Below, piece after piece: positions 26,100 through 34,475 of a stretch of 64,000 bases of DNA. The stretch lies in NCBI RefSeq assembly GCF_004962245.1, contig NZ_SUHQ01000006.1, forward strand, positions 186,001 to 250,000, given 5' to 3'. The stretch's first letter is position 1. Each line of letters starts with the position of its first letter. The position numbers and the translations under genes are program-made. The notes under the pieces were generated by a model. The model was not told the DNA's origin. It ran no database searches and saw only the letters and a list, made by a program, of their open reading frames with translations. The DNA is from Mesorhizobium sp. (lineage in GTDB: Bacteria > Pseudomonadota > Alphaproteobacteria > Rhizobiales > Rhizobiaceae).

Positions 26100-27146
26100 T
26101 CAGTCGTTGTTTGCGGCCCGCAAAAGCATTCCAAACAGGTCACGCGGTTCATCGGGATCAGCAAGAAGATCCAACTCCTCGTAAAAGCCGGTATCGGCAA
26201 GTTGGTCGCGCACGTAGCGGAGAGCCGAGAAATCCTCGGTGGCGAAGCCGACGGAATCGAACAGCGTGACCGCGCGGCTGTCGGCCCGCACCGATGTCTT
26301 GCCAGTCATCACTTCCCAAAGTTCGACGACTGGATGGTCCGCAGCGAGCTGCTGGATTTCGCCCTCGATCCGCGTCTGGGGAGTGTATTCGACGAATATC
26401 TGCGAACGCAACAGGATGTCACGATGGAGCTCGGTCTTGCCCGGGCAGTCGCCACCGACTGCATTAATGTGAACGCCGCTGCCCACCATGTTGTCGGTGA
26501 GGATGGTCGCACACTGCTTGTCGGCGGTCACCGTGGTGATGATGTGTGCTCCCTCCACGGCGGCATGCGCGGAAGCACAGGACGTGATGTCGAACCCCAG
26601 CCCCGCAAGATTGTCCGCGCATTTGCGCGTGGCCGCCGGGTCGATGTCGTAGAGACGCAGTCTGTTGACGCCAAGCAGCGCCTTGAAGGCGAGCGCCTGG
26701 AATTCCGACTGTGCGCCGTTGCCTATGATGGCCATGCACTCCGCGCCCTTCGGCGCAAGGTATTTCGCGGCCACCGCCGAGGTGGCAGCCGTGCGCAAGG
26801 CGGTCAGGATCGTCATTTCGGAAAGCAGCATCGGATAGCCGTTGCCGACATCGGCCAGAACGCCGAAGGCGGTCACTGTCTGCCGGCCGTCGCGTGTGTT
26901 CTTGGGATGACCATTGACGTATTTGAAGCCGTAGAGGCGACCATCGCTCGTCGGCATCAGTTCGATCACGCCATCGATGCTGTGTGAGGCGACGCGAGGC
27001 GTCTTGTCGAACAGCGCCCAGCGGCGAAAATCCTCCTCGATATACTCAGCGAGATCGGTGAGGAAGCGCTCGACGCCGATGGCAAGCACCAGCTTCATCA
27101 TGTGGTCGACGCTGACGAAGGGGACGATGTTCAGTCTGGCGGTCAT
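26100..27146 (-). CDS. ocd: Ornithine cyclodeaminase
   Basis: Converts ornithine to proline with ammonia release using NAD, the second step after arginase. 348 residues with VELMPTSD-type substrate region (GVIELMPTSDGRLYGFKYVN), EMTILTALRTAATSAVAAKY, Rossmann CMAIIGNGAQSEFQALAF and GSGVHINAVGGDCPGKTELH, all ornithine cyclodeaminase signatures. It starts three bases after the arginase stop, so both form one operon. The next gene on this side (OsmC) is convergent with 271 bases between. Confidence 0.92.
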   Translation of the reverse strand: MTARLNIVPFVSVDHMMKLVLAIGVERFLTDLAEYIEEDFRRWALFDKTPRVASHSIDGVIELMPTSDGRLYGFKYVNGHPKNTRDGRQTVTAFGVLADVGNGYPMLLSEMTILTALRTAATSAVAAKYLAPKGAECMAIIGNGAQSEFQALAFKALLGVNRLRLYDIDPAATRKCADNLAGLGFDITSCASAHAAVEGAHIITTVTADKQCATILTDNMVGSGVHINAVGGDCPGKTELHRDILLRSQIFVEYTPQTRIEGEIQQLAADHPVVELWEVMTGKTSVRADSRAVTLFDSVGFATEDFSALRYVRDQLADTGFYEELDLLADPDEPRDLFGMLLRAANND

Positions 27147-27149
27147 CGA

Positions 27150-28070
27150 TCAAAAGCTCCTGGTCGGCCGGTCCATGATGCGGCGCCCCATGAGGCTCGC
27201 CGTCAGGTCGACCATCAGCGTGGCCGTGCGGCCGCGCTCGTCGAGAAAGGGATTGAGTTCGACAAGGTCGAGACTGCTGACCAGGCCGCTGTCCGAGAGC
27301 ATCTCCATGACCAGATGCGCCTCGCGAAATGTTGCCCCGCCTGGAACGGTGGTGCCGACCGCGGGCGCGATCGACGGATCGAGGAAGTCGACATCGAGGC
27401 TGACATGCAGAAGGCCGTTCTCGGCCGCTACCCGGTCGAGGAAAGCGCCCAAAAGCGGAGCGACGCCGTGTTCATCGATGGCGCGCATGTCATGCACGCT
27501 GACGCCCGCGGCGCGCAGCGCCTGCCGCTCGGCCGGGTCGACGCTGCGGATTCCGAACGTACAGATGCGGGTCGGATCGATCCGCTCCGGCAGCTCTGGA
27601 AAGTAGCCGTGGAAGCCGGGCTGGCCGCTGGCATAGGCAAGCGGCACGCCGTGGAGATTACCGCTGGCGGTGGTGTCGAGCGTGTGGAAATCCGGATGCG
27701 CGTCGAGCCACAACACGAACAGTGGCCGCCCGGCTTGGGCCGCGCGACGTGCAAGCCCCGACAGGGTGCCGGCCGAGATGGAGTGATCTCCACCGAGAAA
27801 GATCGGCATGGCGTCGGCGCTGGCAGCATAGGCGGCGTCCGTAATGCCCGCCGTCCAAGCTGAAATCTCCGGCAGCGCCTTCAGCGCCAGGTTGCCATGA
27901 GCAAGCGGTCGCATCGCCGCCGGCGCGACGGTGCCAAGATCGTTTACCGTATGGCCAAGGTCCCTGAGAGCGCCGACCAGCCCTGCCGTCCTCAAGGCGC
28001 TCGGTCCCATTTCACAGCCCATTCGTCCAGCGCCGTCCTGCACCGGCGCGCCCAAAATATTGCAATTCAT
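27150..28070 (-). CDS. rocF: Arginase
   Basis: Manganese enzyme splitting arginine to ornithine and urea. About 306 residues. Metal-binding motifs: FLGGDHSISAGT, WLDAHPDFHTLDTTASGNLH and LHVSLDVDFLDPSIAPAVGT, then SLDLVELNPFLDERGRTATL. ATG 28070 (protein MNCNILGAPVQDGAG) has GAGGGAG upstream and gives the usual N-terminus; the longer frame from 28136 adds an unlikely Pro/Arg-rich piece. First gene of an arginase-ornithine cyclodeaminase operon divergent from an Lrp-type regulator, the typical rhizobial arginine catabolic arrangement. Confidence 0.92.
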   Translation of the reverse strand: MNCNILGAPVQDGAGRMGCEMGPSALRTAGLVGALRDLGHTVNDLGTVAPAAMRPLAHGNLALKALPEISAWTAGITDAAYAASADAMPIFLGGDHSISAGTLSGLARRAAQAGRPLFVLWLDAHPDFHTLDTTASGNLHGVPLAYASGQPGFHGYFPELPERIDPTRICTFGIRSVDPAERQALRAAGVSVHDMRAIDEHGVAPLLGAFLDRVAAENGLLHVSLDVDFLDPSIAPAVGTTVPGGATFREAHLVMEMLSDSGLVSSLDLVELNPFLDERGRTATLMVDLTASLMGRRIMDRPTRSF

Positions 28071-28198
28071 ACAAGCTCTCCCTCTATGAGGCCGAGGGGG
28101 AGTTGAAGCGTATGCTGCCGGCAGAATGAATAGCACTGATTGGCAAAATTCGCAGCAAGAGCTATCATTTTGAGATATCTGGCTGCCATATTGGGAAA
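28071..28198. promoter_or_regulatory. Divergent promoter region arginase / Lrp-type gene
   Basis: 128 bases between the two divergent starts. It contains a perfect CTGCCGGCAG palindrome at 28115-28124 and a GCAGC (28152-28156)/GCTGC (28182-28186) inverted pair around an A/T-rich centre. One or both are likely sites for the adjacent Lrp-type regulator; no exact consensus is claimed. Confidence 0.45.
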
Positions 28199-28639
28199 AT
28201 GATGGATTCGCTCGACCAAAAACTCATCACGCTCCTGCGCCACAGCGCGCGGCGGAGCATCTCCGACCTGGCGGCGGATCTTGGCGTATCGCGCGCCACG
28301 GCACGCTCGCGAATGGAGCGACTTGAACAGTCCGGCGAAATCATCGGCTACACGGTTATCCTGCGCGCCGAAGCGATCAGCTCGGCCGTCAGAGGTATCA
28401 TGATGATCGAGATCGAAGGCCATGCCGCCGATCGGGTGATCCGCGCACTTGGCGGTTTTGCGGAAGTCGCTACGATCCATACGACGAATGGGCGCTGGGA
28501 TCTGGTGGTCGAACTCAACACGGCAACCCTCACCGAGTTCGATGCGGTGTTGCGCCGGATACGCCTTGTGCCCGGTATCACCGGCAGCGAGACGAGCCTG
28601 CTGCTGGCCACGCCGCGCAGCACAAAGGCCCGTCTTTAG
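28199..28639 (+). CDS. Lrp/AsnC-family regulator
   Basis: 146 residues: AsnC-type helix-turn-helix (LDQKLITLLRHSARRSISDL, LAADLGVSRATARSRMERLE) and a C-terminal RAM-like ligand domain (VRGIMMIEIEGHAADRVIRA, HTTNGRWDLVVELNTATLTE). Likely an arginine- or ornithine-responsive activator of the divergent arginase operon, as for PutR/ArcR-type regulators in rhizobia and Agrobacterium. Two adjacent ATG codons at 28199 and 28202 could serve as start. Confidence 0.88.
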   Translation: MMDSLDQKLITLLRHSARRSISDLAADLGVSRATARSRMERLEQSGEIIGYTVILRAEAISSAVRGIMMIEIEGHAADRVIRALGGFAEVATIHTTNGRWDLVVELNTATLTEFDAVLRRIRLVPGITGSETSLLLATPRSTKARL

Positions 28640-28647
28640 GCACGGCT

Positions 28648-28928
28648 GCTTGCAAGGTCGTCGTGCAGGATTGGGATAGCCAGATTCCGTCGTTGCTCGC
28701 CGGGAGGTTCGACGTGGTTCTTACCATCGGACCCAACCGGAGCGCCTCAAGGTAATCGACTTCTCCAAGCCCTACGTCATCACGCCCAACACATTCCTCG
28801 TGCCGGCCGACGGCCCTCTCGCCAATCTTCCTCATACCCGCGAGAAACTGTCGACCGATACTCCTGAAGGTCTCCGAATGGCTGCGGAGATGGTGCTCAT
28901 GCGCTGGCGGCCGGCGCCGGCCCCCTAA
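28648..28928 (+). pseudogene. Remnant of an amino-acid-binding periplasmic protein
   Basis: Directly after the Lrp-type stop, one frame reads CKVVVQDWDSQIPSLLAGRF then DVVLTI and stops. Shifted by one base, another reads PERLKVIDFSKPYVITPNTF then LVPADGPLANL. Joined, they form the central part of a HisJ/ArgT-type solute-binding protein (DWDxxIPSLLAGKFD...ERxKxIDFSxPY). Signal peptide, N-terminal lobe and C-terminal part are missing and no transporter genes follow. The context (arginase, ornithine cyclodeaminase, Lrp) suggests a lost arginine/ornithine uptake system. Confidence 0.75.
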
Positions 28929-29667
28929 CTCGCTCGAGCCAACGCCACAGCGTCGGGTCCTGCCGGAAAACGGAGTTGGCCTGATACATCGTTCGCGGCA
29001 TGCCACACCGCCTCGGCCACGTCGGACTCCTTCGTCACCATGGCAGGCCTGGCGAATTCAGCGAAGATCGGTCCTGCAAACGACGCATATGCCTCAGGAA
29101 TCAGTTCGTCGATGCGCAGTTCCGTATTCTGCGCAAACCGCGTGGTTGGGGCGTAGCCGGGCGCAACCAGCTTGACCCGTATGTCGAACGCCCGCAGTTC
29201 GTGGGCCAACGATCCCATGAACCCTTCGATGGCCATTTTGCTGGCGGTGTAAACCGCTGCCAACGGCATCGGAGCAAGCGTTGCGCTTGAAGTCACGTTG
29301 ACCACCACGCCCGATCTGCGGGAACGAAACTGGGGTATTACGGCCTGGGTCATCGCCATAACGCCAAATGTGTTGGTCTCGAACACTTTGCGCACATGAG
29401 TCATTGGTGTCGCTTCGAAGGCGCCGACGACACCGATGCCGGCATTGTTGACGAGCACGTCGATTGGGCCGCTCGCCTCGAGCGCCGCCGATATGCTCTC
29501 CGCATTGGTGACATCGAGCGGCAGTACGCGAATGCGATCCGACCGAGGCAGAATTCCTTCGCGCGGCGTTCGCATGGTGGCAAGGACAGTCCATCCTTGG
29601 GAATGGAAATGGCGCCAGTCTCGAGTCCGTAGCCGGACGAGCAGCCCGTAATGAGTACGGTTTTCAT
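28925..29667 (-). pseudogene. Short-chain dehydrogenase with a one-base frameshift near its start
   Basis: The main frame encodes a classical SDR: VLPLDVTNAESISAALEASG, PIDVLVNNAGIGVVGAFEAT, VVVNVTSSATLAPMPLAAVY and YTASKMAIEGFMGSLAHELR (catalytic Ser, Tyr, Lys). The proper N-terminus, MKTVLITGCSSGYGLETG with the cofactor Gly motif, is in another frame starting at ATG 29667. The two join at about 29609-29617, where one base is missing relative to the expected ...GLETxRHFHSQGW. Unless this is a sequencing error or there is frameshifting, the protein would lack its NAD(P) motif. Convergent with the binding-protein remnant and divergent from the AraC-type gene, its probable regulator. Confidence 0.75.
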
Positions 29668-29766
29668 GTCGAGGTCCCTTCATGGAGGTTGACGCGAGAG
29701 AAATAACCTCCATGATCAGGACTATCATCGATCAGAAGTCCGTATTTCGTGAGGGACAGTCCGGAA

Positions 29767-30711
29767 ATGCCAGATCCTCTCTGTCAAGTCATCGAACTCC
29801 TGCGGCCACGCACCGTCTTCTCGAAAGGGATCAGCGGCGCAGGGCGCTGGGGTGTGCGCTATTCCGAGTTCGGCGAGCCGGGCTTCTGCGCGGTAATCGA
29901 GGGCCGATGTCGCCTTGCCGTCGATGGAGAAGACCCCATCAGTCTTGAGGAAGGCGACTTCGTGCTTCTGCCGGCGACGCCCGCCTTCACGATGTCCAGC
30001 TTCGAATGGGCGGTGCCCAGACACATCAATCCGAAGGTGACGCCCGTGCCCGCTGGGGAGGTTCGTCACGGCCGGCTCGACGGCCCTCCCGACGTGCGCC
30101 TGCTCGGCGGCTATTTCGTTTTCGAGTCTCCCGATGCGGCTTTGTTGGTGTCGCTTCTCCCCGCGATGGTTCACGTGCGCGGAATCCAGCGGCTTTCGCT
30201 GCTGGTTCGCCTCGTCGGCGAGGAGGCCAGCGAGCAAAGCGTCGGCCGCGATCTTGTGCTTGCGCGTCTCGTCGAGGTCCTGCTGATCGAAGCGTTGCGG
30301 GCAACTCAGGGGAAAGACGCACCGCCCGGACTCCTGCGCGGGCTGGCCGACGCGCGCGTCGCCGAAGCCTTACGGCAATTGCACAGCGATCCCGAGCGGT
30401 CGTGGACCGTGGCTGACCTTGCACGCAAGGCGGGAATGTCCCGATCGGCCTTCTTCGACCGCTTCACGCGCACCGTGGGGCTCCGGCCGATGGAGTACCT
30501 CCTCGGCTGGCGCATGGCTGTTGCGAAGGACCTTCTGCTGAGCAGGGGCATCGCGCTCGACGAAGTTGCGAGGCGGGTTGGCTATGGTTCGGCAAGCACA
30601 TTCAGCACCGCTTTCAGCCGCCATGTGGGGCAGCCGCCCGGCCGTTACGCGCGTCGTGACCGGCGTGACAAAGGACCGGGCGCTCCCGCGTTCACCCGCG
30701 CGCACCAGTGA
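29767..30711 (+). CDS. AraC-family transcriptional regulator
   Basis: About 314 residues: N-terminal cupin (EPGFCAVIEGRCRLAVDGED, PISLEEGDFVLLPATPAFTM) and C-terminal AraC double helix-turn-helix (WTVADLARKAGMSRSAFFDR, LRPMEYLLGWRMAVAKDLLL, LDEVARRVGYGSASTFSTAF). This cupin-6/AraC type commonly represses or activates a divergent SDR gene, which here is the frameshifted one. ATG 29767 is my choice; a GTG at 29749 is possible. Confidence 0.86.
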   Translation: MPDPLCQVIELLRPRTVFSKGISGAGRWGVRYSEFGEPGFCAVIEGRCRLAVDGEDPISLEEGDFVLLPATPAFTMSSFEWAVPRHINPKVTPVPAGEVRHGRLDGPPDVRLLGGYFVFESPDAALLVSLLPAMVHVRGIQRLSLLVRLVGEEASEQSVGRDLVLARLVEVLLIEALRATQGKDAPPGLLRGLADARVAEALRQLHSDPERSWTVADLARKAGMSRSAFFDRFTRTVGLRPMEYLLGWRMAVAKDLLLSRGIALDEVARRVGYGSASTFSTAFSRHVGQPPGRYARRDRRDKGPGAPAFTRAHQ

Positions 30712-30799
30712 CGCAACAGACGATGTCGGTGCGATGATCCATAGGTCTGATCGCGCGTGTGCTCGTTGACATGGTGCTCTCCTCGCCATGGAGTGATGA

Positions 30800-31366
30800 T
30801 CAAGCTCGACGATAAAACAGCGCTCGCCCGGTCGGGATTAGCTGGAGAAGATAATCGAAGTCGCTGATGTTCCCGGTGAGGACCGTAAACCCTAGTTTCT
30901 GCGCCTGCAGGAACAAAACACAATCCTGAAGGGCACGAAGCCGAGCATCTTTCCGGTAGCCCTGAAGGCGACATAGGATGCCCGACAGTAGGGCACCTTT
31001 TCCAAGCACGTCGGGATCCGGTGAGAACACACGATGCGAGTGCATGACGCCAATGGTCATGCCAATCTGCTTGATTGCGGTCTTTGTACCGGGATGTTTG
31101 GGGTCTAGCACGCCGACGGTGTGCATGAGTTCTTGGATGGCAATCGTCGAATGATTGCTGAGCCTGAGATCGAGCAGATCGGCCACGACGTCCGGGGCGC
31201 GTCCCTGCAAACCATCGATATAGACACAGGTGTCGAGCATGAGTTCCTGCCCCGCCTCGGCGACATTGTCGAGGAAAGGCAGTTCATCATCCTTGCGACG
31301 AGACAGTGTTTTTTGGGGATCGAACCGTGCCCAGCGGACAGACCCAGCGAAATCGAAATCCGTCAT
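30800..31366 (-). CDS. PIN-domain toxin-like protein
   Basis: 188 residues. LMLDTCVYIDGLQGRAPDVV is a PIN-type opening with acidic residues, followed by STIAIQELMHTVGVLDP (acidic residue 2), RALQDCVLFLQAQKLGFTVL (Asp 3) and TGNISDFDYLLQL (Asp 4). About 40 residues precede the domain, longer than most VapC toxins. It starts right after the stop of the small antitoxin-like gene (TGA-ATGA), as in type II toxin-antitoxin operons. Probable ribonuclease restrained by its partner; target unknown. Confidence 0.75.
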   Translation of the reverse strand: MTDFDFAGSVRWARFDPQKTLSRRKDDELPFLDNVAEAGQELMLDTCVYIDGLQGRAPDVVADLLDLRLSNHSTIAIQELMHTVGVLDPKHPGTKTAIKQIGMTIGVMHSHRVFSPDPDVLGKGALLSGILCRLQGYRKDARLRALQDCVLFLQAQKLGFTVLTGNISDFDYLLQLIPTGRALFYRRA

Positions 31367-31768
31367 TCAGAACCCAAGCTTAAGGGACGGATCGACGGTT
31401 CCCCTCGTCTTTCTGAATGTTTCTCCGAAATTATCGTCGAGCGCGACATTGGCGAGGGCGAATTCGATCAAGTCGGTATCAGTCTCAATCCCAGTCTGCT
31501 TCTTTGCTTTTTCAATCAGCACCGGGCTAATGCGACCGCCGATCCTCGTGCTCTTGTCGCCTAGGAGACCAGAAAGTTCCGCCGCCTTCAGGACGGCTTC
31601 GAAACGGGTTCTGCTGATCGGGACAAAGGTACCAGTCGTTTTTACCCGACCGACCTTCGAAAGCGGCTCATCCACCTTCGATGCCATGTCAGCGCGCTTT
31701 TGAATGACAAAATGCCCTTGTCGCTCCGTACCGCTACCTGTGTGTTTCTTCCTCGCTGCCTTCGCCAT
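31367..31768 (-). CDS. Probable antitoxin of the PIN-domain pair
   Basis: 133 residues, basic N-terminus (AKAARKKHTGSGTERQGHFV) then VPISRTRFEAVLKAAELSGL and ISPVLIEKAKKQTGIETDTD followed by LIEFALANVALDD. The C-terminal part resembles an antitoxin with a ribbon-helix-helix-like segment. ATG 31768 has GGAGG six bases upstream. The first gene of a two-gene operon with the PIN protein. No named antitoxin family recognised. Confidence 0.7.
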   Translation of the reverse strand: MAKAARKKHTGSGTERQGHFVIQKRADMASKVDEPLSKVGRVKTTGTFVPISRTRFEAVLKAAELSGLLGDKSTRIGGRISPVLIEKAKKQTGIETDTDLIEFALANVALDDNFGETFRKTRGTVDPSLKLGF

Positions 31769-31972
31769 GACGCAGCCTCCTATGTCTGACATTTCGCGAT
31801 TTCGTCTAACATAGCACAGGCACAGCGATTTTCAAGAAACCCGCAATGCTGGCGACTGGGGACCGTCGAGGCCGGTCACGTAAATCGCGTCCACACAACC
31901 TGTGTCAAACCTTGCCATTCGCGGACATGGCGCGGGAGCGCCAAGCGCTATCCAGTCGCAAACTCGAAAGGT

Positions 31973-32599
31973 TCAGTCGACTGCCCCGACCAGAACATCG
32001 GGATGTCCACGTATCGCGACCCAGCGCTCGGTATCTGTGGACGACTGCCTTTTTAGAAACCTATACCCGGTTTCCGACCAAAGCTTCACGTCGTCGTTGA
32101 GGTTGTCGAGCACGTAGTCGCCCTTGTCGGTCCTGATCGTCAGCACTGCGTGCCCCTCGCCATCCTTCTTTTTGACGACGGTGATCAGCAGGTTCGAGAG
32201 CGATATGCCCTGCAGCTCGAGCATCTGGCGCTTAAGCAGGACGTAGTCCTCGCAGTCGCCCCGCGCGTTGTCAGGATAGGACCAGAATTCCATCGTTCCA
32301 TGAACGGCAAGGTCGCTCGCGGGTTTGATCGATCTGTTCACGAGCCTGGTGATGGACGCCAACTTATCTTCCATTCCTCCGCTCATAACGACCGGAGGAA
32401 CGTCGCCTGATCGTATCCTGCATTCCGCGGCATACCTTCGGCAGAATTCGATGTAGCCGACAGGGACGGATGTCGGTTGCCCGATGGCCATGGCACCAGA
32501 CACCGCGTCGGCCGATGCTTGCTCCATCGGCGTCGCGGACATCATCAAGCCTGTCAGCAGGCCAGCGCACAACCATGCCCGCGGTATCACAAATCCCAT
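31973..32599 (-). CDS. Bacterial transglutaminase-like cysteine peptidase (BTLCP)
   Basis: 208 residues with a signal peptide (about 1-30, ending SADA). The catalytic triad of the DUF920/BTLCP family is visible: Cys in NARGDCEDYVLLKRQML, His in KKKDGEGHAVLTIRTDKGDY and Asp in VLDNLNDDVKLWSETGYRFL. LASITRLVNRSIKPASDLAV precedes the Cys as usual. Such periplasmic proteases in other bacteria (LapG) cleave adhesins under c-di-GMP control, but rhizobial single-domain copies without LapD or adhesin partners nearby have no set role. Confidence 0.85.
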   Translation of the reverse strand: MGFVIPRAWLCAGLLTGLMMSATPMEQASADAVSGAMAIGQPTSVPVGYIEFCRRYAAECRIRSGDVPPVVMSGGMEDKLASITRLVNRSIKPASDLAVHGTMEFWSYPDNARGDCEDYVLLKRQMLELQGISLSNLLITVVKKKDGEGHAVLTIRTDKGDYVLDNLNDDVKLWSETGYRFLKRQSSTDTERWVAIRGHPDVLVGAVD

Positions 32600-32834
32600 T
32601 CGCCCCGCCCAAGGTAACGACCCGAAACATCCTTTAATATCGCGTTACCATCTTTTCATAGGCACATCAACGTAGCCGACACACAATTTAAAGCTACGGT
32701 CGCGAGCCATCACCACGCGCGTGCCATCACGACGATAAAGGGTCCCAAACCAACGACCGGCTGCTTTAGAAGCCCGGCTTCGCGCCTGGGATCGGCTGTC
32801 CAGGGAACGTTCCCGTGCAGACGCGGTTATCGAA

Positions 32835-34343
32835 ATGTCAGGTCGACGCACAAGGAACGCGGTTGAAATGGCCATTCTTTTGGGAAAAACGGGAAGCTGT
32901 TGGACGGCAGCAGCCACCGCTATGAACTATCCCCAGCTCGAGGGCTCGGTCGATGCCGATGTCGTGATCGTGGGCGCTGGAATTGTCGGGCTCACCACCG
33001 CACTTCGCCTTTGCGAGGCCGGTCGATCGGTGATCGTTGTCGAAGGCCTGCGGACAGGCGGCCAGGTGACCGGCCGCTCGACGGCCAAGATCACGACGCA
33101 GCACGCGCTGATCTATCGTCATCTTATCGACACTCTCGGCCGAGACCTGGCGCAAACCTACGCCGATGCGAACTCCGCCGGCGCCGTCCAGATCCGGGAA
33201 TGGGTTCGCAACTATGCCATCCCCTGCGATCTCGAGACCAAGGACGCCTATACCTACACCTGCGATACAAGCCGGCGCGCGGAGATCGTGGCCGAGGCTG
33301 AGGCCGCGCGTCAGGTCGGGCTGAACGCCGATAGTCTCGAACGCGCGCCGCTCCCTTTCGAAACGGCCGCCGCTCTGCGTTTTTCCGACCAGGCGCAGTT
33401 CAATCCGGCGATGTATCTGGTTGGCCTGGCTCAAGCGGTTACGGCCCTTGGCGGGCGGATTTTCGAGAACAGCCGTGCCGCCTCGATCGGCGAGGCGAGC
33501 CGCTGGCGCGTCGTCACCGAAGGCGGCACCGTTCACGCCGAGCATCTGGTTGTCGCCACCAACATGACAGTGAAGAGCCCTGTCGGCATGGCGAACCGGA
33601 CCCAGCCGCGCTGCCACACCGCCATGGCGTTTCGGATCGAGGACCCCCTTGCCGTCGACGGTATGTTCATCGGCATCGACGATCCGACGCATTCCATTCG
33701 CACAGGCCGCGACCCCGACGGTCCGCTGCTGGTCACGCTCGGTCCCAAATTCGACACCGGCCAAGACGGCGACGTGGCAAAGCGGTTCATCGAGCTGGAA
33801 AAATGGGCAAGGAAGAACCTTCCGGTTGGGAACATTGCGTGGCGCTGGTGTAACGAGGACTATGATACGGCAGATCGGGTTCCGTATGCCGGCGAACCCG
33901 ATCCCGACAAGGCCTCCGGCTTCCACATCGCCACCGGGTTCAACGCCTGGGGCATCACCAACGGAACGGCCGCTGGCGCGATGATCGCGGATTTGATTTG
34001 CGCCCGGCCAAGCCCGTGGCAAAAGCTCTACGATCCGGCGCGCCCCTATCCCGAGGACTTCCACAAGAACGGCCGCAGCCAATCGATCGTCTCAGGCGCC
34101 GACGACATTGCGCCCGGCGCGGGCGGCGTAATCGTCAGGGGCGACGAAAAGATCGCGGCGTGGAGAAACGCTGAAGGCGAACTCCATTCCGTTTCGGCGA
34201 CATGCACCCACAAGGGCTGCACCGTGACCTGGAACAACGCGGACAACACCTGGGATTGCCCTTGCCATGGGTCGATTTTCGCAGCCGACGGTTCAGTCAT
34301 CCACGGTCCAGCCCGAACACCGCTTGCGCCGGCGGCGCTTTAA
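32835..34343 (+). CDS. FAD-dependent oxidoreductase fused to a Rieske domain
   Basis: About 500 residues. A DAO-type FAD domain (DADVVIVGAGIVGLTTALRL, VIVVEGLRTGGQVTGRSTAK, DRVPYAGEPDPDKASGFHIA, TGFNAWGITNGTAAGAMIAD) is followed by a C-terminal Rieske domain whose [2Fe-2S] ligands are CTHKGC and CPCH (CxH-x16-CxxH). The fusion suggests electron flow between flavin and iron-sulfur centre; substrate unknown. Relatives occur beside stress genes in many soil bacteria. Start uncertain: ATG 32835, 32868 or 32922 are all in frame and the FAD motif lies about 40 residues in. It is convergent with degP. Confidence 0.85.
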   Translation: MSGRRTRNAVEMAILLGKTGSCWTAAATAMNYPQLEGSVDADVVIVGAGIVGLTTALRLCEAGRSVIVVEGLRTGGQVTGRSTAKITTQHALIYRHLIDTLGRDLAQTYADANSAGAVQIREWVRNYAIPCDLETKDAYTYTCDTSRRAEIVAEAEAARQVGLNADSLERAPLPFETAAALRFSDQAQFNPAMYLVGLAQAVTALGGRIFENSRAASIGEASRWRVVTEGGTVHAEHLVVATNMTVKSPVGMANRTQPRCHTAMAFRIEDPLAVDGMFIGIDDPTHSIRTGRDPDGPLLVTLGPKFDTGQDGDVAKRFIELEKWARKNLPVGNIAWRWCNEDYDTADRVPYAGEPDPDKASGFHIATGFNAWGITNGTAAGAMIADLICARPSPWQKLYDPARPYPEDFHKNGRSQSIVSGADDIAPGAGGVIVRGDEKIAAWRNAEGELHSVSATCTHKGCTVTWNNADNTWDCPCHGSIFAADGSVIHGPARTPLAPAAL

Positions 34344-34475
34344 AAGCGGTGACTGACTCGGCCCGGCGTCACGAAACGACCGTGGTCCGCTGTTGTTCCC
34401 GTTGGCAGCCCTAAGAGGCGGTCCCTCGCGGCAGCAGGCGGTCGATCCGACGAAGGCCTACACGACGCCTTGCCG

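Noticed and set aside
25953..26987. 344-codon plus-strand ORF
   Set aside because: Antisense to ornithine cyclodeaminase.
32645..32917. 90-codon minus-strand frame ending in VGYVDVPMKRW
   Set aside because: The tail looks protein-like, but most of the frame overlaps the start of the FAD-Rieske gene and no ribosome-binding site was found. Left as a possible small gene only.
32838..34082. 414-codon minus-strand ORF
   Set aside because: Antisense shadow of the FAD-Rieske gene.
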